In this document: in pieces, positions 42,024 through 51,646 of the stretch
How positions within the stretch are numbered: the first letter of the stretch is position 1
Layout of the letters: every line of letters begins with the position of its first letter
Source of the DNA: Apoda limacodes
Lineage: Eukaryota > Arthropoda > Insecta > Lepidoptera > Limacodidae
Direction: 5' to 3'
Length of the DNA: 64,000 nt
NCBI GenBank assembly: GCA_946406115.1
Contig: OX291544.1
Coordinates: 10,850,001-10,914,000, forward strand
Notes under the pieces: model-generated
Seen by the model: the letters and a program-made list of their open reading frames with translations, nothing else
What the model was told of the DNA's origin: nothing
Databases searched by the model: none
Made by a program: the position numbers and the translations under genes

Positions 42024-42897
42024 TTAATTAGATTTTATTGATTTTAAGTGGACATTGTTAAAGTCAAGATTACAACATTTATCTAACACAAGATCGAATT
42101 TTGGCTGAACCATTCTTAATTCTATCTTAGTATAAGACTTGGGGTAAAATTTGTTATCTCTACTATAACCTATACATTTAAATGGTAATGTTAACATACC
42201 TGTACCTATCACATTTATATCTGAAGATTTAGAGTCACATTCAAAGCTATTTTTGGTATTTTTCGATTGCACGTAAATCCAGCTATTGTTGAACAAACTT
42301 TTCCAAATGCTGACATTGCCATAAATAAATTTATATTCACAAATATCAGGTAAACTACTAATTACTTTAGTTAGCATTATTGTTTCACAACTTAGGTTCT
42401 GACTAACGGATAATTCACTAACAGAATCACACAAATAGTAGTTAGAGTATAACACTTTACAATCTAGGATGCTTTCTAGCTTACAGTATAGGCTCTTATC
42501 ATTAGTTATGCATATATAATTAGAAGTAGGTATTATAGTGACATATGACTGAGAAGAGTTTATGTCGTGAGCCACAGGTAACGGTATAACAGAGTAGAAA
42601 TTATATTTATCTGGGTTAACTAGGGGTATCTTAAGGGTAAACACAATCTTATTATCTGTGTAGTATGTTACTAGTTTAGAAATACTCATTAACACGTTAA
42701 TATTAGCTAATTCTAATGGAATTGGGAACTCTCGTGAACTTGGTAAATAATGATAATTTTTTGATAGTTCGTTCGTATAACTGTTTCAATGTAATCACCG
42801 AAGGGTGTGGTACATTGCTTTTACTGAACAAAATGGAATTTAATATATCTTCAATTTTGAAAGATAAGTCCAGGAGGGTTCCTTCTAAAGTATTCAC
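42024..42897 (-). pseudogene. env: Gypsy env remnant, C-terminal part only
   Basis: Two open pieces, 42897-42703 and 42695-42024, in different frames. They resemble the membrane-anchored half of errantivirus envelope proteins, a family related to baculovirus F proteins: a helical stretch (LDLSFKIEDILNSILF), FYSVIPLPV and several Cys. About 50 nt after the stop at 42024-42026, in the same frame but past a second stop, lies a hydrophobic segment followed by Cys and basic residues, likely the transmembrane anchor and tail. The N-terminal half, which in relatives holds the receptor-binding part, cleavage site and fusion peptide, is missing, and the env remnant starts within about 50 nt of the integrase end. 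It is not functional. Confidence 0.75.
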
Positions 42898-42944
42898 GAT
42901 AAAATTTAATGTTTTGTTTTTAATATAGACGTTTTGTGTGGTTT

Positions 42945-43988
42945 TTAATATAGACTAGATCTCCAATTTTGTATTTTACTGGTCGGGAATGTTGGTCGTA
43001 GTATGTTTTTTCTTGTTCTTTCTTTTGAGGCGTTTATGTTGTCGAGGGCTTTTTGCTGGGAAAGTTTTAAGGGGTGGTGTAGCATCTTTACGTGTTCGGG
43101 GTAAGTAAGTTCAGGGCGAAGGTCGGAAATGGAATCTGGGATATGTGGCTTATGGCCGAAGAGGAGCTCATAAGGAGTAAAATATGTGGTGCAGTGGACA
43201 TTAGTATTATATGCTAACATAGCGGTGTAAACGTTTTTGTGCCAATCATTTTGGTTATCATTAACGTAGGATTTAAGGTACTCTTTCAACGTCGAATGGC
43301 TACGTTCTAGGGCACCTTGCGTTTGGGGGTGATATGGGGTCGACCATATTTGTTTGATTTTTAGGAATTCGCAGGTCCTCTTAAATAACTCTGCGGTGAA
43401 GTTAGTGCCCTGATCGGTCACAATTATTTTAGGGATGCCAAAAGTGGATATAAAATGGACCAGACATTCACAAGTTTCTTCTGCTGTTGCGTTTGAGATA
43501 GGATACGCCGCTGAGTACTTAGTTAGATCGTCTTGGAGTGTTAAGAAGAATTTCAGTTTAGTAATACCGGCTTCAGGCAAGGGTCCAACTATATCGAGGC
43601 TAACCTTTTCGAAAGGCCGCGTTGATGGAGTGGTGATCTGCATTGGGGCACGGTTTTTTTGTTGCAGCGCTTTATTTGCTTGACAAAGTGTGCACTTTTT
43701 GACATAGGTCTCAATGTCAGATCTCATGTTTTTCCAATAATACCTCTCTTTAATTCGATTGAACATTCTAACGATACCTAAATGGCCGGCAATAGGGATG
43801 TCGTGATTCTCTCTAAGGATTTTTGGGATTTCGCTTGGGACTGGGTAAATTATGTTATTGTGGTAGATGTGGACTGTTATAGAGGTGTCGTGGAAAAGGT
43901 AAGTAAGCATGGTACAAATTTTTACAAATGAATGTTTTTCAAAAGGTTTTCTAAAGTCGGTTATTGCTATCTCGTTTACGTGTGCCAT
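42945..43988 (-). pseudogene. pol: Gypsy integrase
   Basis: 347 codons. Zinc-binding HHCC: His62, His69, Cys99, Cys102 (HDIPIAGH, CTLCQ). Catalytic triad Asp132 (LDIVGPLP), Asp192 (VTDQGTNFT), Glu228 (GALERSH), with 35 residues between the last two. This joins cDNA to host DNA in intact elements. The C-terminus shifts frame near NILRPTFPTSK, while the alternative frame continues GDLVYIKN, a normal GPF/GPY-like end, to a stop just before the env remnant. The core is well preserved, but the frame breaks upstream separate it from RNase H. Confidence 0.9.
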
Positions 43989-44063
43989 GGAGGATAGTTC
44001 GTTCTTTAGGTGATTTAACGTTTTGAAAATTTCTCAATATAAGGGTTCGTCGAAGTGGTGTAC

Positions 44064-44636
44064 CTATGTAAAAAGTAAGTAATAGTTTTTGTTAGTGTGA
44101 GTAATCTTCTTAAAGGAATATAGTTCTTTTTCAGACTGGACAATTTCGTCGGTGTCTGCGGCATTAGACAGGATTTCTTGCATGTAAGGGTTAGAATCGT
44201 CTAAATCTATAGATGTTGGAATAATGGTTACTGGGCAGGCACTTTTCAATAAACTTGCATTATGTTCTACTAGGTTTGTGTTGAAGACAGTGTTGTTATT
44301 TGAAATAGATTTTAAGAACTTAGAATATTCATTATTACTTGTATTTTTTATATTTGTACTATTTTCTGTTTCAGGTAAACCGGAATCACTTGGAGGTGGA
44401 AGATTTAGGTGTAAGAGTTCATCTTCGGGTGGTATAGAAAACAACGGTGGAGATGGAAAGTCTAAGAGCTCTATACTTCCTGTTTCAGGCATCATGGAAG
44501 TGGTAGGAGGTACTGCTGTATCCAGTAACTCCACATTTTCAGTTTCAGGAATCACAGGTACATTTGAAGGGGATGGAAGATCTAGTGGTTCGAAATCTAC
44601 ATTTAGGTTGTCATTAAATGGGCTAAGATCCAACAC
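44064..44636 (-). pseudogene. pol: Gypsy pol linker, Pro/Glu/Leu-rich, between RNase H and integrase
   Basis: 190 codons with no enzyme motif and three similar units around the peptide PETENVELLD / PETGSIELLD / PEDELLHLNL. It lies exactly where a tether between RNase H and integrase belongs. Such repeat-rich inserts vary between elements. The upstream part of the tether (44637-44739) has lost its frame. Confidence 0.6.
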
Positions 44637-44739
44637 ACCAAGTTCTTCTAGAATATCTGACGGTGCTGTGATTAGAGGTTGAGATTGAACTTTTTCAGGG
44701 ACAAGGGGTATAGTGACTAGAAGATGTTGTAGGATCTTG

Positions 44740-45594
44740 TTAAATTGGGTTTACTGGGAAGCGTGACAATGCGTCTGCGTTACTGTTTGTTTTGCCTTTC
44801 TTATATTCTATTTCGTAATCAAACTCTTCGAGTTTTAATCGCCGTCTTACGAGTTTGGAACCCGGATCTTTACAATTAAAGAGCCATTTTAGGGGTTTGT
44901 GGTCAGTGACGATTTTAAATCTATATCCATATAAGTATGGGCGGAAAACGTTGGTACCCCAAACTATGGCTAGGCATTCTTTTTCAGTGACGCTATAATT
45001 ACATTCAGCTTTATTTAGAGTACGGGATGCGTAAGCGATTGGGCGGTCATTGCCGATTGGACCTTGGGATAGAATTGCTGATATAGCGTAATAAGACGCG
45101 TCGCAAGTGAGAACAAAAGGTTTTGTGAAATCAGGATAGGAGAGGATTGGTGCAGAAGTTAATTTGTATTTTAACTGATCAAAAGCTACTTGTTGTTGGT
45201 TATCCCATTTAAAAACAATATCATTTTTCAATAGTGTTGTCAATATTTTAGCAGTATTAGAAAAATCTGAAATGAATATGCGGTAGTAGAAGACTAACCC
45301 CAGAAAGGACTTAATGTCTTTTGGACACTTTGGTGTTGGGAATTCAGTCACAGCTTTGACCTTTTCAGGATTAGGTTTTACACCTTCTTCTGTAATGATG
45401 TAACCCAGATAAGCTACTTCTTTCCTAAGGAACTCGCATTTATCTGGTTGGAGTTTCAGTTTAAAGTCGCGGAGTATCTGAAAGACTGAAGTGAGGTTAT
45501 CAATGTGGGATTTGAGGTCAGGAGCATATAGGACGATATCATCGAGGTAAACGAAGCATCGGATGCTCTGTCGGCCAGAAAGTGCTGTGTTCAT
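44740..45594 (-). pseudogene. pol: Gypsy reverse transcriptase (palm C, thumb) and RNase H
   Basis: 284 codons. The catalytic YLDD is at residues 16-19 (CFVYLDDIVLY), then thumb LQPDKCEF, LGYIITEEG and FLGLVFYYR, and RNase H with Asp in LTCDASYYAI, Glu in TEKECLAI, Asp in IVTDHKPL and Asp in NADALSRFP. The four acidic RNase H residues are all present. In frame and well conserved. The N-terminal RT half is in other frames at 45591-45972. Confidence 0.93.
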
Positions 45595-45972
45595 AAGGCG
45601 TTGGAACGTGGAAGGGGCATTTTCATGCCGAAAGGCATTCTAGTGAACTCGAAATGACCTTGCGGGATACTAAAAGCTGTTTTAGGTGCGTCTTCTTCGT
45701 TTACTAATATTTGGTGAAATCCAGATGCAAGGTCAAGGGTGGAAAAGTATTTGCTTTTTCCTAATTGGTCCAATATCTCTTGTAATTTGTGGGATTGGAT
45801 AGGTGTCTCCTACAGTTGTATCATTAAGTTTGCGATAATCCACTACTACTCGCCACTTGCGTTGTCCGGAAGCGTCTAACTTCCTTGGGACTACCCAGAT
45901 GGGAAAGGACCAGGGAGATACTGAGGGTTTGATAATTCCTTGGTCTAGCATCTTATTAATTTGAGAATTCAC
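45591..45972 (-). pseudogene. pol: Gypsy reverse transcriptase N-terminal half, frameshifted
   Basis: Two overlapping pieces. 45972-45733: LDQGIIKPSVSPWSFPIWVV and WRVVVDYRKLNDTT (fingers). 45773-45591: YFSTLDLASGFHQILV (motif A, catalytic Asp) and QGHFEFTRMPFGM (motif B). Two frame changes, near 45750 and 45600, separate them from each other and from the YLDD part. An RT with all motifs can be traced, but no continuous frame exists. Confidence 0.9.
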
Positions 45973-46363
45973 TTCAGCTTTATAGAATTCAGGGAAGCGG
46001 TAAGATTTAGTGTTAATAGGGTTAGGAGAAGTGGTTTGTATGTTGTGTTTGATAGCGTTGGTATGGGTAAGTTGGTGATTGGGTAAATGGAAAATATCAG
46101 AGTAGTCACAACAAACGTCATTAAGAGCTTTGGCTTCTTCACTATTTAAATGGGAAGTTCTGAGTTGATTTACGACTTCTTGGGTGCGATTAAAGCAGTT
46201 GGTAACATTGGACTGTTCAGAAAGATTACTAATGGAATAGGGCGTGGTTAGTTGATTACTATTATCATACTCGACTGGTAATAATGTAAGATTTAAGTTA
46301 GATCTAATTGTAATAGTGTCTTCTGATGTATTTACTATTGATATATTTATTCTATTATTCTTT

Positions 46364-47048
46364 TTAACTTATACTAAACAATTGGCTATTAGAGAGAGAG
46401 ACATTTTCAGAATAGTGCTGATCTAGTACCAGGCCTTCTTTTAATTCTGGGTTCGAGACGGTACATTCAATTATAGTTTCAGTTCTAGCAGGGATAATAT
46501 AAATTGGTTCAGTAAATTGAAGTTCCAGTTCTGTTTTTCCTATTTTTAGAGTTTTCTTTGTATAATCGATATTACAACCTCGCTCACTTAATAGATCATT
46601 GCCTATTATTCCGTCGTATGGAAGGTTTATTTCTTGTATCACATGAAAGGTGTGGAACAGAAATTTACGAGGAGTTTTGTCGGTTAAAAAGTTGAAATTG
46701 CCCCATTGTAGGGCTCGACTCTTGGATGGGGTCGATGCCTTTTATATATACAGGTTCTTTTATTATGTTTGGCGAAATCTTAATGGAGTTTTGCTTTAAC
46801 AGACTTATGGCAGAACCTGAGTCAACTAAGAGCGTTAAAGGAATTTCAGATACAGGCGTCTGGACTAGAACGTGAGGTACCAGTCTGTTAGAGTTTTTTG
46901 AGTTTATTTCGTAGATTTTAATGTCTGTCTTTTCTGTTTCAGGTCGCTTGCAGTTTTTGTCTTCAGTTAGGATGGGTGAAATAGTGTTTGGACTTTGTTT
47001 TCTAGCATGGGATGCAACAGTGTCGCTGTTTTGGGCACGGCCACCCAA
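46364..47048 (-). pseudogene. pol: Gypsy aspartic protease, frameshifted
   Basis: 47048-46665 includes IPLTLLVDSGSAISLL, with catalytic DSG at residues 76-78. 46642-46364 continues in another frame with YDGIIGNDLLSERG, the second conserved protease motif. Retroviral-type proteases act as dimers to cut Gag-Pol. The frame change near 46650 breaks it. Before the DSG, a Lys/Glu-rich segment links to the Ser/Thr repeat. Confidence 0.85.
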
Positions 47049-47149
47049 CCGTCGAGGTTTGGGATTGGATTGATAAAAGAAGTGTTGGAAGTTTGTGGTT
47101 GGTTATTTAGCGACATGGTGGATGTAGTGGATGTGGTAGAAATAATAGG

Positions 47150-47410
47150 CGTAGTACATGCAGTAGATGTGGTGGATACAGTGGATTTAGTAGATATTGC
47201 AGGTGTATCAGATACAGTGGATGTGAGACATTGTAGATTTAATAGATGCAGTGGATTTAGCAGACATATTAGATGCAGTGGACACAATGGATGTAGTAGA
47301 TATTGCAGCTGTATCAGATACAGTGGATGTAGTGGACATTGTAGATTTAATAGATGTAGTGGATTTAGCAGACGTATTAGATGCAGTGGACACAGTGGAT
47401 ATAGAAGGTG
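47150..47410 (-). repeat. Ser/Thr-coding tandem repeat between gag and protease
   Basis: Units of about 106-108 bp: the plus-strand phrase TAGATATTGCAG-TGTATCAG occurs at 47191 and 47297. Smaller sub-repeats of GTGGAT and GTAGAT fill the block. On the element strand it encodes peptides such as STTSIVSTASNMSAKSTASI. One unit is 2 nt shorter (GATGTGAGACATTG against GATGTAGTGGACATTG), which shifts the frame. Confidence 0.8.
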
Positions 47411-47506
47411 GTTTTTCTACTAGGGTTTTGCTTTCGGGCTTCGTAATTTGAAGGATGGTATCGATTGGATGGCCTAGGTTTCCCGTGCGATACCCAACGG
47501 GAAGCC

Positions 47507-48508
47507 TTACTCGTTTAAATCGTGAAAGTGTTGGGGTTGTTCGATAACGGCAAGTGATTGAAATTGTTGGTGATCGTCATTGTCATGGTTTTGGTCTATA
47601 AAATTAATGCGCCTCTGACTTTGAAATGTCGGGCGACTAGGGTGTGGGCCTAAGGTACGAGGTTGGGATGTAGGTGGAAGCGCGTGAAGGTAAATATCTG
47701 GATACTGTGATGAGGCAAATCTACTGTTATTATATTGTCTTTTGCGACACATATCAATTGAGTGTGCCGGATATTTGCAGTATCTACAAATTTCTGGCGT
47801 ATTTTGGGCGCGAGGTTGAGAGTTGTAGGAGTTTGGTCTGTATGACTGTTGGTGAAAGTCTTGGCGTGGACGGGGAAAGCGAGGTGTTTGCATAAGATAA
47901 GGTGCACTAGGTTTAGTCGTACTTATATTTCTAATCTTTTTTTCTGAGACTGCTAAATTAATCGCATCGTTTAACGTAGCAGGGTCCCTCATACGCACAA
48001 AATCAGAAATTCTATGAGAAAGACCGGTAAGAAATGTGTGTAAGGCAGGATCTTCCATAGCTGAGATTTTGCCGTTTAGCTGACCGCTGTTTTGGTATGA
48101 TATGGTAAGCTCTGTTAATAATTTGGACAAGCAGGTTTCCACACAAAGCCCAAACTGGGTTGCAGCTTCTGAAGGTAACTGTTTGCATTGCTTTAAATCG
48201 GTTAATAAATGACTATAGTGTTTCTTTTCGCCAAACTGTGTTTTCAAAAATCCGCTCAGTTGCTCCCGAGTCTCAAATTCTTTTACGGAGCAAGCTCTTT
48301 CAGCGTTGCCTTCAAGCTAACTTATGATATATTTAAGAACGACTGTTTTCTGATTACTGTTCGCTAAAGAAACAGCATTATTGCAATTACTTAAAAAAGA
48401 GTTCAATTTCTCACATGATCCGTCGAATGGCTTAACAAATTGAATAAGTATATCCATATCTACTTTATCACCTTTTTGTTCGGAACTAGAATCGGTTTTA
48501 GGACCCAT
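47507..48508 (-). pseudogene. gag: Gypsy gag (capsid/nucleocapsid) with one in-frame stop
   Basis: Starts MGPKTDSSSEQKGDKVDMD at 48508. A TAG stop follows ...LKYIIS at 48317, and the same frame continues to 47507. The long part has capsid-like helices (ISDFVRMRDPATLNDAINLA), an Arg/Pro/Gln-rich stretch, and a single zinc knuckle CRYCKYPAHSIDMC (CX2CX4HX4C, residues 154-167 of the piece from 48247) that packages RNA in active elements. Only the single stop interrupts it. The gag stop at 47507 and the pol frames fit frameshifted Gag-Pol expression, which cannot be proved here. Confidence 0.9.
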
Positions 48509-49225
48509 TTTCTAAATTAAATTAAACAAGTTAAGTAAAACAATTTAAATCTAGACAAAATAATCTTCGGTGTGTCGACGCTTCAGTGTAATAGGCAGCC
48601 ACGTCGTTTGTAAGACAACATTTTCGATAAGAGCGCAGGTGAAACGGAGATATGATACGGTGGGAAGATGTGACTCGAACACGAAAGTTGAACACAAAGA
48701 CAAAGGATTTATGAAAAGTTAATTTATAATATGTTTAAATAGTTGTTCACTTTTTTTAACTTTTTGGAGCACTTTCGGATTTTGCACACACAGAATAGTT
48801 ATATGAAAGTAAAATCTGGGTGACTAACAGTATCAGCGACGTGAAGGCGATGAAGGTAACCATGGCTGATCGCACTTACAGTTTTTTTGTTTTTTCAGTA
48901 GTAGTAGTAGTAGTATTAGTATGCACAGAACTTCAAAACGTTTTTCGTCTTCTTTTTTTTTTTTCAGCAGAATTTTCAGGATGGTGACCTTGACTTGGAG
49001 ACAGAGGTAAGTTTCGTCACAATGATTTTGGTTGATTCAGTGTAGGATTTGGATTATGACGTATTGACGTTTTTGGATGCAGAGATGAGTTCCCCTTGTT
49101 GTTCTTTCACTGGGCCGACGCGATGATTTTCATGTGTCACTAAGTTTCACTAGTTCACTTTTAAAGTTTGGCACAATAAAAATGTCACTATTTTAAGTCA
49201 GAGACTGTCCGAGGACCAAAATGAT
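48509..49225 (-). other. Gypsy untranslated leader
   Basis: About 720 bp between primer-binding site and gag ATG, with no ORF and some poly-T and TAG-rich runs (48896-48920, 48950-48964). Confidence 0.6.
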
Positions 49226-49243
49226 CCCTTTACGCTGCCACCA
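49226..49243 (-). other. Primer-binding site
   Basis: Element strand TGGTGGCAGCGTAAAGGG, one base after the 5' LTR. The first 11 bases are complementary to the 3' end of a tRNA ending CGCTGCCACCA. Some tRNA-Leu species end this way, so tRNA-Leu is the likely primer. Confidence 0.7.
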
Positions 49244-49244
49244 A

Positions 49245-49493
49245 TGTTATACCGGAGATCCGGTACGGGTTTTTAAAAAAAGAAATTAAGTCACAAATAA
49301 AACTAATTTAATTATAATTCAATAGAGTACAATGTGAAATTAAGAATGAGCAAATGTCTGTACGCGACGATGGGTAACGGGGAACTGGCTTGCCGTCAGT
49401 CGGTTTGTTCTAGGTTCTAAAACTGATGACTAAGGGAAAGGTTTCGTGTTTGTTAAGGGTTGGCATTTCTACATACTATTTAAGGGTATAACA
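49245..49493 (-). repeat. 5' LTR of gypsy element
   Basis: Starts TGTTATACCCTTAAATAG and ends CTCCGGTATAACA on the element strand, with TG...CA ends and a 9-bp inverted terminal repeat. It should hold the promoter and poly(A) signals. No clear TATA box was assigned. Confidence 0.93.
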
Positions 49494-49790
49494 GAACCAA
49501 ATTTCAAGATGCTGAATTCCCGGCAAGTACCCTGTAGGTTTTGATTCCCTTGCGAGATTCCAAAATTTGCGGAAGTTTGCGGCATAAACGGCTGTATCTT
49601 TTGATTGCGTTGGCTTAGAATTTTGATTTTTTCACAGCTCCAAGGGTACAGTAGACCTGAGTTTTTAATTTTAGCTTGATACCTCCACGCGTTCCTGAGG
49701 AAAAGGGTCTTGACAGACGGACGGACGGACAACAAAGTGATCCTATAAGGGTTCCGTTTTTTCCTTTCGAGGTACGGAACCCTTAAAATA
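49494..49790 (+). repeat. Interspersed repeat (GGTACGGAACCCTTAAAA end), right flank of gypsy
   Basis: Contains TTTTGATTCCCTTGCGAG, GATACCTCCACGCGTTCCTG, GACAGACGGACGGACGGAC, ACAAAGTGATCCTATAAGGG and a GGTACGGAACCC end. Related 3' ends occur at 54395-54472 and in the GGCCAAGTGCGAG repeats. It probably extended leftward before the gypsy insertion. Confidence 0.65.
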
Positions 49791-50366
49791 TATTTAAATA
49801 AAGCTGACAAAAACAAATGAACCTCAATTTATTCTCCTCTTACTGGCCATAAATCTACCGACCCCTACTTTCTCTGAATGGATTTTTATATTATTGGTAT
49901 TAATGATTTTATCTTGTGTGGAAGTCCATGTTCAGCTTACGGCAATAATTGATAGCCATAATTATTTTTCATTAGTTAGGACGATTGTGGTATATATTTG
50001 TTCATGTTATATATAAAATAGTTTATAAAAAATCTGTATCCATCCTGAAAAAAAAAATTTTATTCAATCATGGAATCAATATCTATCTTTATTACAGTTA
50101 TGTCGACATAACGTAAAAAAATCATTTATTTAAAGGATATTGGGCATATTGGTCCAAAAAATTAAAGTTACCCCCAGATGTGTGTAATACATATGTTGAG
50201 GTGATCTTGATTAATTTAAGTTTTAAAAACAGTGAGATATTCAATAATACAATAAATAATAAATATTATGTTGCTTATGTTTTTTACTGATCAATTTTTT
50301 GTTGTTTTTGTAAGAGCAACACGTCAAAAGGGCTCAATTTTTTCAAATTAAGATTCAATATAATAA
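49791..50366. other. Unassigned AT-rich sequence
   Basis: Nothing recognised. Confidence 0.4.
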
Positions 50367-50665
50367 AGTACCTGGCGACCGAGCTTTGCTCGGTTTTCTT
50401 AACAACGCCACCTATTGTCAAGTAACTTTAGTGTAGCTGTGTCGGTAAAAATGATACTAGGTATTACTACTCGCCAATAGATGTCAGGAAGAGTCATATT
50501 TTTCAGTTTATCATCGCCTGAAAACACGGATAAAACGACGTTTTCTTATGATAAAAACTAGCTAGATCGATTTATCGTCCCCGAATCGCCCCGCTTACTA
50601 AATTTTATAAAAATCTTCGAGCCGTTTCCGAGATCTCTATATATACATATACACAAGAATTGCTC
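50367..50665. repeat. Unclassified interspersed repeat with CCGAGCTTTGCTCGG hairpin
   Basis: Begins near ACCTGGCGACCGAGCTTTGC, whose CCGAGCTTTGCTCGG forms a perfect stem, then TTCTTAACAACGCCACCTAT, and ends ATATATACATATACACAAGA. The hairpin near one end and AT-rich other end suggest a Helitron-like element, but no CTRR end was found. Confidence 0.45.
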
Positions 50666-51353
50666 GTTTGAGGGTATTAGATACGCTTGCTAGCCTTTCT
50701 GATATCAAAATTATATCTTGGTACTATGTGTTCTTAATTCTAAACTTGCGAAAGTGTAAAATAAAAAATCATGTTATTCCACAATCAAATACAATATCTA
50801 TATCATATATCGGGCCTGCTGTTATTAACAAAGCAATTTGTTTGGCTATGCTACTAGTAAATTGATTACACTGTGTTGGACCTCGTGTTTTGCAGTTTAA
50901 TTTGATGTTCAGTCGAAACAATGACGCATCTGCATACGTATATGACTCGATGTCTGCAAACGTCGATATTAGTGTCAAAATTGTACCTAATGTTAAAATA
51001 AATTAAAAATATAATAAAATTTACTATCTACTATCATTAGGTGTTTGTGGTCCAGTGATATTAGTCAAGGAGAAACGTTAAGTAACGTTGAGATTGGTCA
51101 GTCATGGGACGATTTTGATTATTTTTTGAGGGCATTCATGCTCGTCGGTCCTGGTTGTTCTCAAATAACTTTGTTTGAAAATTCTGAAAGTCGAGTGGCC
51201 ACTACCTTGACATGGTCTGCCAATTCGCACTAGGTCACGGCAATGGATTATGGCCTAGCCTCCTTTCTCCAAGGAGAAGCAATAACCATCAAATTCCATA
51301 AAGCAATCCTTTCTGTTCTAGAGAAAAACAACGGCTGAAGTAACACAAAAAAA
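50666..51353. other. Unassigned sequence
   Basis: ORFs at 50668 (+), 50769 (-) and 51045 (+) show no family motifs. 51265-51290 resembles the tail of lepidopteran repeats (TCCAAGGAGAAGC). Confidence 0.3.
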
Positions 51354-51646
51354 TCGGCCAAGTGCGAGTCGGACTCGCGTACGAAGGGTTCCGTACCCTT
51401 GTCTTTAAAAACGGCAAAAAAATCACGTTTGCTGTATATAAAATTACCCTTTAGTATTTATTTTATTCTGTTTTTTAGTATTTGTTGTTATAGCGGCAAC
51501 AGAAATACATCATCTGTGGAAATTTAAACTGTCCAACTATCACGGTTCATGAGATACAGCCTGGTGACAAACGGACGAACGGACGAAAAGCGGAGACTTA
51601 GTAAGAGGGTCCTGTTTTTTATCCTTTGGGTACGGAACCCTAAAAA
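51354..51646 (+). repeat. Short interspersed repeat (GGCCAAGTGCGAGTCGG family), short variant
   Basis: Starts TCGGCCAAGTGCGAGTCGGA, ends GGTACGGAACCCTAAAAA. Central TTGTTGTTATAGCGGCAACA and CAACTATCACGGTTCATGAG. No duplicated block. Confidence 0.85.

Larger units (their letters stand above)
41479..49493 (-). mobile_element. Gypsy-type LTR retrotransposon with env remnant (errantivirus-like), 8015 bp
   Basis: Two 249-bp LTRs (41479-41727, 49245-49493) enclose, on the minus strand, a leader, gag, a Ser/Thr repeat, protease, RT, RNase H, a Pro/Glu-rich linker, integrase and the C-terminal part of an env gene. LTRs begin TGTTATACC and end GGTATAACA, and differ at about five positions outside the flipped end. 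The primer-binding site and polypurine tract are in place. The frame changes several times and gag has an in-frame stop, so it is defective although recent. Flanking four bases are GTAC (left) and GAAC (right), an imperfect duplication. Insect errantivirus relatives are endogenous retroviruses. Confidence 0.95.

Noticed and set aside
42716..42928. Plus-strand 70-codon ORF in the env region
   Set aside because: Complement of the minus-strand env remnant, which has the recognisable pattern.
43435..47895. Plus-strand ORFs of 66-152 codons
   Set aside because: All overlap gag, protease, linker, integrase or the Ser/Thr repeat of the minus-strand gypsy element. The Asp/Val-rich ones are complements of the Ser/Thr repeat.
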